Source: Myoxocephalus aenaeus
Taxonomy: Eukaryota; Chordata; Actinopteri; Perciformes; Cottidae
Direction: 5' to 3'
Length of the DNA stretch: 64,000 bases
Assembly: GCA_038501785.1 (NCBI GenBank)
Contig: JBAMJR010000155.1
Location: 192,501-256,500 of the forward strand
How positions within the stretch are numbered: position 1 is the stretch's first letter; each line of letters starts with the position of its first letter. Shown here piece after piece: positions 13,345 through 23,783 of the stretch. The notes below the pieces were generated by a model. The model was not told the origin of the DNA, did not search any database, and saw nothing but the letters and a program-made list of their open reading frames with translations. The translations under genes and the position numbers were made by a program.

Positions 13345-13425
13345 ATATGTTTTAACTCTTAAATTCGTTTTGTGTCCATCATTGTCGCTGAGAGCAGGAT
13401 TTTCTTCACCTGTCCAGTTCACCTG
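13345..13425 (+). repeat. duplicated piece of the TRIM 3' UTR
   Basis: The phrases 'ttaaattcg-ttttgtgtccatcattgt' and 'ttttcttcacctgtcca' match the TRIM 3' UTR at about 12290-12355 with scattered changes. No RING, B-box or SPRY sequence accompanies it. Confidence 0.6.
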
Positions 13426-13924
13426 GTCCAGTTGTCCAACTATATTTCAAAGCAAACACAAAAAGTCAGCGATGTCTAATCGATCAGCTGTTTAGACAAC
13501 CCATTAGAAACATGTTTTACAAACATCCAAACAAACCAAAAGACCAAATAAAGAGTTAGTATAACTACTGGACATCAATTTGATCAGAAATTACTTCTAA
13601 ATTAATGAGAAATTGTTCCTGCAAATTAAAGGCATTGTTATGGGGAAGAAATGTGCCAAAATAAACCCCTGTATTACTACAGGTTTCTAGATGACATCTG
13701 GAAGGGGGTAGACATACTCAGGAGGATTGTGATGTGTTTCTAAACACTCTGAACAACCATAATACCTCTATAAAACTCAGATCTACTAGTAGTTTGACCT
13801 CTGTGGATTTTAAGGTTCTCTGTAAAGAGACAAACACTTGTGCTCTGCTCTACAAAACAAGTTACCACCCAAAGCACACGTATGCTGACTTGGTTCAATC
13901 ACAACAGGTTTCACACAATATGAA

Positions 13925-14050
13925 TGCGGCAAGAGGATTTTAAACAGACCTCCAAAGTGCGTTATCAGCTTTGGCCAGCAGGTGGTAATGTAGGTCTTTT
14001 CATAGAAAGTGTCTCAAGACACAAACACACCAAGCCCATTTCAATCAGGA
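13925..14050 (+). repeat. dispersed repeat shared with 48479-48600
   Basis: The string 'tttggccagc-ggtggta-tgtaggtctttt' and its flanks recur near 48520, on the same strand and with indels. The family is unknown. It seems to be part of a longer ancient repeat that also includes 18480-19420 (partner 49150-49570). Confidence 0.55.
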
Positions 14051-14494
14051 GAGACTTGTTTCAGAGTTTAACAATATTGTATTACAATTGCATATATTTG
14101 AATAGTGCAAAGTCTTTGGCAATTGGACTCCTGAATTAAGGGATAGTGATGCTGATATCTGCGAAAGCAGAATCCACCAAAAGGAATTCTTTTATATGGA
14201 TAAAATATATCAATACCTTACCTACAGACACATAGGTTTCCTAAGCACCATAGAAACATTTCATGAGATACATTTTTAGGTTAGAATGGGGTTAGGGTGC
14301 GCATGCACGAGTAAATATTAACACAGAGTTAAGAGGGTAAACAAAGCAAAAGAATGAGGAAGGTCTCGAGGGACCGCAGATTAGGATACGGGGGTCTCTA
14401 TCGACCGCATAAGCTAATAGTGCTGATCTAGATATACAGCACTAAATATAGCAGGATCTGAACAGATCCCGAAAAGTGATAGCAGGGTCCTGAC

Positions 14495-15499
14495 TAGGGT
14501 GACCATATCCATAACACCAAAAAGGAGGACACTATTCAGTATTTTGCTGCGCGTCGGGCCTAACGACACCCTTGAACAGTACATTATTGTCGATACAGTA
14601 CTGCCTCGAGTACCTTATTGCTTTTATAATACGGGTACCTGCGACTTTATAAATAGTAATAGTAAGCTGCCTTACAGCACAAAATAGTTGTAGCCACCAA
14701 ACGTTGTGTGTCGCATTTCAGCGACAGAGAAAATAGTCCCGTATGTGTACGGGACGCACATACGAGACTATAAAACTGACTGGACTATAAAACTGACCGG
14801 TTGAAAGCAGGGTGGAGGATGACACTCAGCCACCGATGTAAAGAAGTGCTCTCGCTGCTTCTGTCCGTCTTTTCTCCGTCATTTTTCTCATCCATGATGT
14901 TTAGAGAACTTGCCTCGCGTCGGGAAATTACCGACGTAATTATGTCTCACTGGAAATTATCATGATTTTGTGATCAAACCCTTTTCATTCCTCATCTTAG
15001 TTTCCGGTTTTATGCACTCGCTCCCCGCTAACTAGTCTCTCTCAGAGCGTTATCTGCTCTGCTCTCCTGATGGTGAGCCGTGTCAACGTTTGACTGTATA
15101 GCAGAAACAGGGACCACAAATACATTATTCACCACTGACATTCTCATCAAAAGTCATTCCCCCCAAAATATCAAAGTTTACACCAAACATGTTTGGTAAC
15201 TGTCAAGCTTGAAATGACAACTAACGGTCGCTCAATTTAAATCTACCTGTTATTTTAAGTGCGCACTGATATGGAACGCTCTAAATGTAAACAGGCTATA
15301 CAGTACTTTATGGCTGAATAAAGTACACCCCGTGACTCACTCTCAACCAATCAGAATGCTTGATTTGATCTACCCGTATTATCATTGCATATAAGGGGTG
15401 CAGTTTGATTTTATTAAGTGTGAAGAGAGGGGATGTGAGCCCTTTTTAATGTAATTGATCTCCTTGGAGCATACCCTGCTTTATCAATTAATTAATATG

Positions 15500-15578
<79 letters not shown>

Positions 15579-16412
15579 TATATGTAATATATTCTTAATA
15601 TGTAATTAACAATTAATTAATATGTATTTTATATATGTACTTATATATTTATATAGATACACATATAATTGCAATCAATTCGGTCAAAAGTAAAAAGACA
15701 CCGCTGAAGTTCAAAGTAAAAGTTAAATTAAAACTTTAAGTTATGAATCTTAACCTTTCCCTCCGTTAAACTGATGTAACGTTACTGTGAATACATAATA
15801 AACGAATAAAGATTGCTCGTTAGATCCTCAAAACTGAATTATATCTCATGTTTAACCGCTATGGAGAAATCGGAGCCAGCGGATCATTTCTAAAAGTCCT
15901 GCCGGGATCAGGCTGCTCTCGGCGGGCAACAGAGCGCTGACGGCCCGGTGCTGACGGGACTCACCGGTCCCGCCAGCAGGAACTCAACTGGTCGCCGTAT
16001 CTTTTTAAGTAGGGTGATTCTTGACAAGCCGACCACAGATTTGATGCTTAAACAACTAACTTCTCGCCTGAAAACATCCTAAAAGTACATGTTGTGACTC
16101 AACAACAGTAGTATTCAGAGAACATCAACTTTCAGTTGTGAGTTTCCTCATCAAGTACAGAGAAGAACGCGTATTGAGAAACGGCTTAACGCTGATTGGC
16201 TAAGACTCAACAAAGATCTTCTATTATGAAGATCACGACCACTCCAATCTCAGAAACGCTGGCCGGCCAGTTCATATATTTTGATTTCAAAAAGTTTGCA
16301 GGTAAGCAAAAAGGAGGACAAATACGGGTCCGGCTTGATGCTGCGCCGGACGCCGGACAGGGCATTGAAAATCCGGACTGTCCGGCCTAAATCCGGACGT
16401 CTGGTCACCCTA
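14495..16412. mobile_element. hAT-type DNA transposon with TAGGGTGACCA ends
   Basis: The 1.92 kb element starts TAGGGTGACCATA and ends ...TCTGGTCACCCTA, an 11-bp inverted repeat. It is flanked by the 8-bp direct repeat GTCCTGAC (14487-14494 and 16413-16420). The left end is followed by 'aaaaaggaggacac' and the right end is preceded by 'ccggac' repeats. No transposase ORF was recognised. An AT microsatellite occupies about 15509-15573. End fragments of the same family lie at 39206 and 43990-44021. Confidence 0.8.
15509..15573. repeat. AT dinucleotide microsatellite
   Basis: About 32 uninterrupted TA dinucleotides lie inside the hAT-type element. Confidence 0.95.
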
Positions 16413-16619
16413 GTCCTGACAGACCGCAGGAAACTAGATTTGAGGTCATAGTGTGGATCAGAACGACCACTGTAAAGTATAAAGGGATTTTAAGATCCGG
16501 AATTGATAGCGGGGTCTCCGCGGACCTAAGGAACGGAAAGGTTGGGTCTAGTTAGACTGCAGACAAGTATAGGTAGGGGTCCTGTGTAGACCGCAGAACA
16601 GAATAGATGAGGGTCCAGC

Positions 16620-17230
16620 TCCAGCTCCTGTCTGTTCCTCAGCTTCTGGCTGCGCGCGGGTGCAGCTTGGCAGCTGTTAAGCAGAGCTCATCCAATCACA
16701 TTTCACCTCTGTTTCACTATGGTAGAAAAGCGGGTTAAACTACATCATGACGGCCAGCTAGGGGGTTCTGTACGTGTGATTCCTCACAGAGACAAGGCTC
16801 CTCAGCAGCACCCTGAATCTGCACACTCCGGTACAGTAGGTGGCGGTATGCACCTAGTCAAGTTGGTTGCGGACCACCATTTAAACTTAAAGAAGAAGAA
16901 GCAGACTTTCCCTGTGGACACTGTATAACACTTGGACCTGCTGTCCTCCCCGCCACGCGGCGCATCTCACCGTGCTTGGCCACCCGAGGCACGATGGAAA
17001 GCAGGTCTGCGCTAGCTCGCGAGGGTGGGGGGGGCCTGCTGTTAAACAGCTGATCCACTGAATGCGCAGATAGAAAAACCACGGCCCGCCACTTTATAGA
17101 CCACAGCATAACTCCAGACCGGAACGCGAAAGTGTCATCTTTCACCGGTCACCTTTCGGACTGAGAAACCAGAAATGTCAGATTATTTTTTTTAACGAGA
17201 GTAGGGTTTTACTACCATCTTCTATATGTA
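16620..17230. other. spacer without recognised gene
   Basis: This is a GC-richer segment with no ORF resembling a known protein and no transposon ends recognised. Confidence 0.35.
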
Positions 17231-17500
17231 TAGGAAACTGGAAGATCACACGTAAACCTAGGAAACTGACAACGTTAAGTCAGGCACCGTTTAACCCAGG
17301 AAATGAAGAACAGATTACTTTAAGCCAGCCAATGCACACCAATAAACTATTACGTTAAGGCAGGCAACATCAACCAGGGAAGGAGAAACTTCACGTTAAG
17401 CCGGGCAACGGAAAACCAGAGAAGGCTAGGAGAACACGTTTAAGCCAGGCAACGTCAAAGCAGGAACTGAGGAAAAAATCACATTAAAGCAGATCACATT
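17230..17500 (+). repeat. degenerate tandem repeat, unit about 55-60 bp
   Basis: Four to five units share the phrase 'acgttaag-caggcaac-t-aa-ccagg'. Examples start near 17266, 17315, 17352, 17394 and 17437. The units are too diverged to be recent. No coding potential was seen. Confidence 0.55.
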
Positions 17501-17559
17501 TGCACCAAGAATTGAGCCACAAGCCCATTGAGACAGGTGTAAATGATGATTTAAGGGAA

Positions 17560-18482
17560 TACCGTAAAATTCGGGTTATAAGCCGCTACTTTTTTCTCAA
17601 CTTTGACCCGTGCGGTTTAAATATCGGCGCGGCTTATTTAAGGATTTTTCCGATTCTAAATTTAGCAGCAGGTGCAGAGACATACGGTACAAAATTCACG
17701 TGAAATATTCCCAAATCCCCTTCACGAGTGATCTCACTGTAATAGAGGGTCCTCTCAGCAGCAGTCAAACTCCTTGCTGTCCTCCATGGTGCCTCTCACC
17801 CAGCCACCCTGCTTGTTTCTCCGTTGGCACCCACCGACGATGCCACCACACTCACCCGAGGAGGTGATGGAAAACAGGTCTGATGGTGAGGGAATCCCTT
17901 CCTCTCCTACCACCTCCACAGCGCGCGAGCTAACGAGCTAACGAGCTAGCGCGCGACGAGCTAACGAGCTAGTGAGCTAGCGAACACTGTTTGAGTAAAC
18001 AACACTGAAAATTCAGCACAAAAATTAAAAGTATTGTCAGCATTAGCTGCAGCAGCTAGTGTGGCATTTGCTATAAATGTATGTTGGTACATTGATGTTC
18101 ACGTATATATGTTGAATGGATGTCCATAACAAATAGTACATGTAGGGACTTAGGACCCAGGGGGGATTCAGGTGGGACGCACAACCTGTGACCTGCATCG
18201 GGAGGTCAGAGCATGGCGGCCCGAGGAATAAAGGAGTTACAGTTAACAGCAGTTTGTTCTCATGTCTCATGTGTATTTAAAAACATGACAGCTAGCTCCC
18301 CGACAACCACGGTAGCGTGACCAGCCCCAGCTCGACACCCGACTTGGGCAGAGGGGACGCGGCCAGTAGCAGCAGCAACAGCGGCTTATAAACTGCTTGT
18401 TTAAGATTAAATACGACTTTTTCTTTAAATTTAGTAGATGCGGCTTATAAAAGGGTGCACCTTATAGCCCGCATTTTACGGT
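17560..18482. mobile_element. MITE with about 25-bp inverted ends (TACCGTAAAAT...)
   Basis: The left end TACCGTAAAATTCGGGTTAT and the right end (read inverted, TACCGTAAAATGCGGGCTAT) form an imperfect inverted repeat of about 25 bp. The target duplication is probably TA. Subterminal copies of 'gcggcttat-aa' recur in both orientations. The flanks ('gatttaagggaa' left, 'tttatgactctat' right) are nearer to each other in the related sequence at 48965-49160, which supports insertion into an older repeat. A short array of 'gagctaacgagcta' units lies at 17928-17985. No transposase was seen. Confidence 0.65.
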
Positions 18483-19420
18483 ACACTTTATGACTCTATT
18501 GGAATGTGTAACACAAATAGAGATCATGCAGATGATTGGCATGAGGGTGATAGGAATGTAGTTGTTGTGGTTTAGTTAATCGTGTTGTCAGGTGAGGGGA
18601 AGAGTTACCTGGACTGTAGTGGGGGTGAGCTCGTTGTCAGTGGCTGGCTATATCAGGCTGCCAGAACCCCATGCTGCCCGTGGTCCACTGCATGATAAGA
18701 TGACTGAGATGGCTATTGTGTTATATGTGATAATTGTGGTTGAAATAAACACCTGCTTGGTCGGTACCTAACCTCCATCTCAAGCCTCCTGCTTTTAAAG
18801 TCCTACGTGACCACCTGGACACCATCTTATCCCATGTAAACCATGTGGTCTACAGTATGTGAGCGAAACCGGCAACACTATCTTAACACAGATTTAATAT
18901 CCTGAAAAAGAGACATACACATACTCCATTACTACAACACTTTCTCAAACATGGATGGAACTCCACGCCAAAGGCAAAGACAAGAGAGAATTTGGATATC
19001 AAAACTAAATGCTACATATCCTAAAGGCCTCAGTGAGAGATAGGAGTGTCATAGTGTGGAGCAGTGATGGACAGTGAACAAATAACCCCTGACGCCATGT
19101 GGCATGTCAGACTTAGATTATCTCAATTCAACGGGGAGATCTATGAGAATACGATCCCTCACCTGCCAGTGCCTTCGGACGAGCTAGTTTTACATATAGA
19201 TATGCCTATTTGACCTTGACCTGACACATTCCACCTTTATGGACATGCTCCCTGCCTCTGCTCTCTTCACACCATTCTTATCCTAATTTATCAACGGACA
19301 ACGCTTCCCGGATGCCCATTACTCCCACTCCCGGTGGCCCTGTGAAGTGTAGGCTGGGACCATTGGATGCAGAGGACCTGATAGTACCCAGACGGACTTT
19401 GGCTCCAACTCTCTAGAGAG
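18483..19420 (+). mobile_element. Penelope-like / GIY-YIG retroelement remnant
   Basis: Around 18840-18870 the translation reads CKPCGLQYVSETGNT, resembling the GIY-YIG endonuclease block (C-x-CG-QYVGET) of Penelope-like elements. Near 18945-19050 the frame reads HYYNTF then WISKLNATYPKGL, like the end of that domain, with stops between. The non-coding 3' part (19011-19420) is repeated at 49195-49570 at high similarity with small indels. It is heavily degraded. The family call rests on two short motifs. Confidence 0.45.
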
Positions 19421-19495
19421 TTGGAGCAAAAGTCTCCGAACAGGCATATGATCATCTTAAAGTATATGCTGCTTTACAGTGTACAGTGGCCAGAG

Positions 19496-19515
19496 ACTAC
19501 ATCTCCCACAATGCA
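19496..19515 (+). promoter_or_regulatory. ZNF143/SBF-like motif
   Basis: The sequence ACTACATCTCCCACAATGCA closely matches the ACTACA-TCCCA-ATGC consensus bound by ZNF143, found in vertebrate promoters and in some transposon ends. It sits about 120 bp upstream of the ATG at 19635, so it may be the promoter of that exon. Confidence 0.45.
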
Positions 19516-19634
19516 TATCAATTTTGTGACCCGCAAATGAACGGAATCCTACCGCGAGAAAGCAGTGTTTCCATATCGGCGTTTAACCAAAGACAAGTGA
19601 TTAAATTGAAAAAGATCGATAAATAATCACAAAA

Positions 19635-19725
19635 TGTCAAAGAAGAGAAAGATTGACGCAGAGGGAAGGCCATATAAAGAAGCTGGGAAAGCAAATACAT
19701 GTTTGTGCTTCAAAGAGACAGACCG
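19635..19725 (+). CDS. probable first exon of a hAT-derived (EPM2AIP1/GTF2IRD2-like) gene or transposon
   Basis: The frame starts MSKKRKIDAEGRPYKE, which resembles the N-terminus (MSKKRKVD-E-R-F-E) of vertebrate hAT-derived proteins such as EPM2AIP1-like and GTF2IRD2-like proteins. It ends at a good donor (CCG|GTAAGT at 19726). A ZNF143-like motif lies 120 bp upstream. No downstream exon with the BED finger remainder or the hAT catalytic and dimerisation regions was found before 20460, so this is most likely a truncated remnant. Confidence 0.35.
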
Positions 19726-20463
19726 GTAAGTATTCTGTGTTATGATGAAAAAACCTAATATTTAGCTCTAAATAGCTTATTGTATTGCAAAACAAAACAG
19801 AATGAGTGCAGATGTGTGAGCATCACGTTGTATTAGTATTAGAGCTGCTTTCCTCTACACATCTTTTTGAAACGGGGTTGTAGATTTGATACGGCTCTCA
19901 ATTCATGCTCAAGGATGAGAGACACAACAGCAGAAAGCCGACCTCACCGAGATCTCATAAAGATCGGCTTTTGGCGAAATGCCAAGAATCGGCGCATGCG
20001 CAAGCGTAACCTGTTAACGGCGGACGGTGAACATTTAAAATCAGCATTTCCTCTTGCGCCACACCTGTAATAAATACCGCCCCAGTTTGATAAATACTGA
20101 CTTAAAGGAAACATGTTCATTTATTTGAATGACGACCACAAAGTGAGCAGGCTTTATCACTGCAGGATGTTTTTCAGGCTTTTGGAAGAATATTTCCAGA
20201 GCCTCTCTAAGTCAGAAACGTCATTTACGGAGCTCCAGGCTGTTTGTCTTGACCTGCAAACACATGAACTGTTAGGCTTTAAACGTGAGAGCTCATCTTA
20301 AAATAGTGATAGCTTCACCTGTGTGCAGCGCATCGCAACACAGAGCAGAGCAGAGTTGTATAGACGCGACCCAGAAATGACATGCTGTGTAGATAAGATC
20401 AATAACATACGGCCGTTTAGTTTGTTTAATAGCAGAACAAGGTGCAGACCTGTTCTATAGGAA
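19726..20463. other. spacer without recognised gene
   Basis: No conserved ORF was seen. The phrase 'gatctcataaagatcggctttt' (about 19950) could form a small hairpin. This may be the decayed inside of the element that supplied the 19635 exon. Confidence 0.3.
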
Positions 20464-21170
20464 ATTACTAGGCCAGCGGTGCTATATATATATATATAGT
20501 GATATTGCAGCTCAGACGCTCAACAATGGAAAATCATTTGCGGCAACTAAATAATATTTTTTTGGACCAATTAAGTGAAATTGGACATTTTCCCACGGCA
20601 CACCTGACGACCTCTCACGGCACACTGGTGTTCCGCGGCACAGTGGTTGACAATCACTGCCTTAGACGCCAACGCAATCAGCACGCCCGAGATCAACTGC
20701 AAAAATGCAAGCTGCAACTGGCTGAGGCGACTCCCCAGCAACAACTATGCCTTCCGAAAGCATCAGAGACTACACCAACTAAATTACACTTTCACTGTAT
20801 ATCCCATGCACCATGTTTTCTCAAAATATTCACAACACATCACCTATCAGAGAAACACCGGCACACTGAACTGTAGCACAAACACTTTGAATACTTGAAC
20901 ACTTTGATCACTTTGAACATTTTTGAACTTGGACACTTTAATCATTCACCTGGTGCAATATCCAACATGTGCAATACGTTTAAGTACTTTTTTTTAATAT
21001 ACTTTTCTATTCAGTCTGTATATTTAATATTCTTTTTTACTGTTTCTATTACTGTTTATTTATATTACTTGATTTTCTATTTTTTTATTATTCTTTTATT
21101 CACTTGTGAGCAATGCTGCTGTAATCCTGTAATTTCCCCACTGCGGGACTAATAAAGGATTATTTTACCC
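20464..21170 (+). mobile_element. hAT terminus fragment followed by a probable non-LTR retrotransposon 3' tail
   Basis: Around 20600-20665 repeated 'acggcacac-tgacgacctctc' and 'cagtggttgacaatcactg' look like the end of a hAT-Charlie type element. From about 20665 to 21170 the sequence ends in 'ccccactgcgggactaataa' followed by 'aggattatttta'. This is the style of a fish LINE 3' end with a short A/T-rich tail. Stops interrupt all frames. Family assignment is tentative. The tail directly abuts the left copy of the Ig-gene repeat unit (21171). Confidence 0.4.
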
Positions 21171-21660
21171 TTGGCACTTCCAGAGAAACCATTTGAAAGA
21201 CGGAACCTGGGTGTGACAATAAACATAAATACACTATTATAAAGCAACAGAGGACATGTTTAAAAAGTAGGAGGAGCTACATGAGACAGTGTTCAGAGAA
21301 GAATGCTCCGATGGTCTAAATATGTGCATCAGGTATACATGTCTGAATATGCCTGAGTGAAAAAACTTGGCACTTCCAGAGAAACCATTTGAAAGACAGA
21401 ACCTGGGTGTTAGCCCCGGGCAGAGGAGCTACACGAGACAGTGTTCAGAGCAGAATGCTCCGTTGGTCTCCAGAGGCTTGAATTATTTGCTTGAAGAATA
21501 AAGTCTATTGCATTGAACTCTGACCGTTTCCAATGCTTTCTTTAAACATCATTGGGACATCAATAGTTACTAATTACAGAATAGACCAACTGTTTGAGCA
21601 GGAGTTTAGACTTCATCAACCGGCCCAGCCTGAGCTTCTGCTCTCCAACACAAACTCAAA
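21171..21660 (+). repeat. 3'-end remnant of a further Ig-gene unit (left edge of the tandem array)
   Basis: This segment matches 29327-29792 almost base for base and 50100-50440 more loosely. It contains a poly(A) signal AATAAA at 21497-21502 (partners 29645-29650 and 50259-50264) and the phrase 'ctattgcattgaa'. Within it 'ggcacttccagagaaacca' occurs twice, an internal duplication. It sits where the 3' UTR of an upstream gene copy would be, but no coding exons precede it; a LINE-like tail does. Confidence 0.65.
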
Positions 21661-22506
21661 ACACAGTAGACAGAAGTACAGTACAGTTATGTTAATTTAG
21701 CACATGACAAACATTTCTGAAACATTGCAACACTGACAAGACTTTATGTATAAAATCTAAATATTAGAGTCTAATGTTTCTAACCACAGTTTAGACTTCC
21801 CCGCCTTGCCTCTGTCCCGGATCACCTCCTCGGGTTCCTGTCGGATTTCTCCTCCTCCTGAAGCTGATTGCAGAAAGCATTTCCCCCTTTTTGGAAAAGC
21901 CTCATGTTCATTAGTTTTGGTTTGACATTAAGAGTTTTGTCATTATTCTTCCTGATCATGAGTAGTGTTTTAGTGTTTAGCTTGCATGCCTTGCCATAAC
22001 CAAATCCAGGCACTACTATATTATTCACTTCACAATTGGCATGATTGCACATTCAGAATAGTACATCGACCAAAATGATCCCAAAGCCTCTTTTAATGTT
22101 GTCTTATATGAACTATATAGCAATATATGCATACAGTTCTTTAGTCATAGCAAATGTAGCTAAACAATACAAACAGAGTAAATACCTTGTTGAAATGTTT
22201 TAATTACACTTAAAATGTAAAAGGAAGGTTTTCTGTTTTTATTTTATTTTGTTTAAGTACAACACTTTAAGCTACATAGTCTGTATGAAATGTGCTGTAT
22301 AAATAAAGATTATTATTTAGTTTTATCAGCGCACATGTAAACAAGGCCATTACACCGGAATTCGTGTGACAAAGGGCCATTTTTATAGTCCTTTGTTAGC
22401 GCAGGAAAACACCAAACAAGCTTCAATAAGTAGTTGTGATGAATCACCCAAATGAAGCCACGATGTTTCAAGGCGGGATTTGGCACACTTCTGATATTTC
22501 CGATAG

Positions 22507-22616
22507 TATATAGAGAAGGCAACACTTCGGCACTCCTCCACTCATCTCCGCTTTCCGGGCGAACAGGTTTGGTGCGCTTTGAGCTCTGAATAAGACCAAC
22601 GATCCAGACGGGGAAG
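22507..22616 (+). promoter_or_regulatory. core promoter and non-coding first exon of Ig gene copy A
   Basis: A TATA-like box (tatatagag, 22507) is followed about 25-30 bp later by a probable start site. The putative 5' UTR exon ends at a consensus donor, GGGGAAG|GTGAGTGAG (GT at 22617). The coding exon at 23784 is immediately preceded by a splice acceptor (ttgtctgcag), consistent with an upstream non-coding exon. The block is conserved at 38622-38731 and around 60480-60640. Confidence 0.5.
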
Positions 22617-23783
22617 GTGAGTGAGACCGGGGGGGTTGGCGAAAGTTGTTCAGCAAGAGAGAAGAGCAGAGTTACTCCGGCATGTTCAGTGACAACTACT
22701 CTGCTCCCGAGGCATTCACTAAAAACTTGAATTGTGTCGGGGGGAAAAAAAACTGAAATGAAGCAGATTTGTAACTTTATTATGCAAACCAAAAAACATG
22801 TTTTGAGAGCACATTTCTCATTTGTAACTAGAACTTCTGGCTACAATTAAAAAAACTTTGCTCTCAAAAAAAAACTACGCTCTCAAAAAACTTAAATGAA
22901 ATGAGTGGAGCAGAAATGACTGCTAATACTTAGACTTAAATTGCAGACCAAACACTAATCCACAGCAAGTTTTGACAATATAATATGTTCACGCAGGAAA
23001 TGTTACAAAACTACATACACTTTTAGTAAAGAAATGATGTAATGCAGTTGCAGCGCAGTTGATGGACACTGTTTTCTCACAATGCAATGCACACAGGCAA
23101 TGGAGGAGCTGCACACAGCTGCAAAACATTAAAACACAAGCTTCCAGGAAAACAGCTGGTTTTAATTATCATCAATGTTTTTTCAGGGCTCTGTAGCTAC
23201 CAAGATGTTTTTCTTTATTATTGAGGAATCTAAACAAGTACATTGAATGGAAAATGTTGAAAATAGGATGATTTCATTGTTGAATGTATTCAATCAAAGC
23301 AGGTTCTGAGTGATGGTAGGTATGTAAAACATGTAGCCTTCCACTCTAGAATAGTTTTAGCTGAGTACTAGTAATGGTTCATAAACTACTGCGCTGCAGT
23401 TAAAGCGACCGATTGACTGTCAGTCCACCGCTCGATAATATAAAATGTGTAATTAATAAACGTGTAATTAGTAAATGTTAACACTTGTCGTAGTTTAGCA
23501 TGTGAGCATGCTAAACTACGATGTAAACAGCTGCTAAAAATCTGTGTTCCATTGTGAGCATGCTAGCGAGCTGATGTTAGCATTTAGCTATGATCCCAAA
23601 CAGGCCCTCAGGGTTAGGGCCCCGGAGCCACTTTTCACTGTTTGGGAAGGTTTCACACCACACTTATTGAATGGTTGTGTTAAAGTGAACACAGATTAGG
23701 GACTCTGACGATCGGGATGACTTTACGGGTTTAGTCTACTAGTGATTAGCCTCGACGTAATCTCCTCTGTGTCTTGTCTGCAG

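Larger units (their letters stand above)
14360..16620 (+). repeat. degenerate tandem array of short hairpin units, split by a hAT element
   Basis: Outside the inserted element the DNA is made of about ten diverged units of roughly 30-45 bp. The pattern is GGGTC-n(4-8)-GACC-GCAGA...ATAG, for example near 14362, 14389, 14450, 14482, 16413, 16510, 16545 and 16578. The GGTC and GACC parts can pair, so each unit could form a small stem-loop. The inserted element (14495-16412) split one unit, and the unit reads through when the duplicated target is collapsed. Confidence 0.55.

Noticed and set aside
22313..22792. Minus-strand frame of 159 codons over the Ig promoter region
   Set aside because: It has no domain, is broken into different frames in copy B, and overlaps the conserved first-exon donor on the plus strand.
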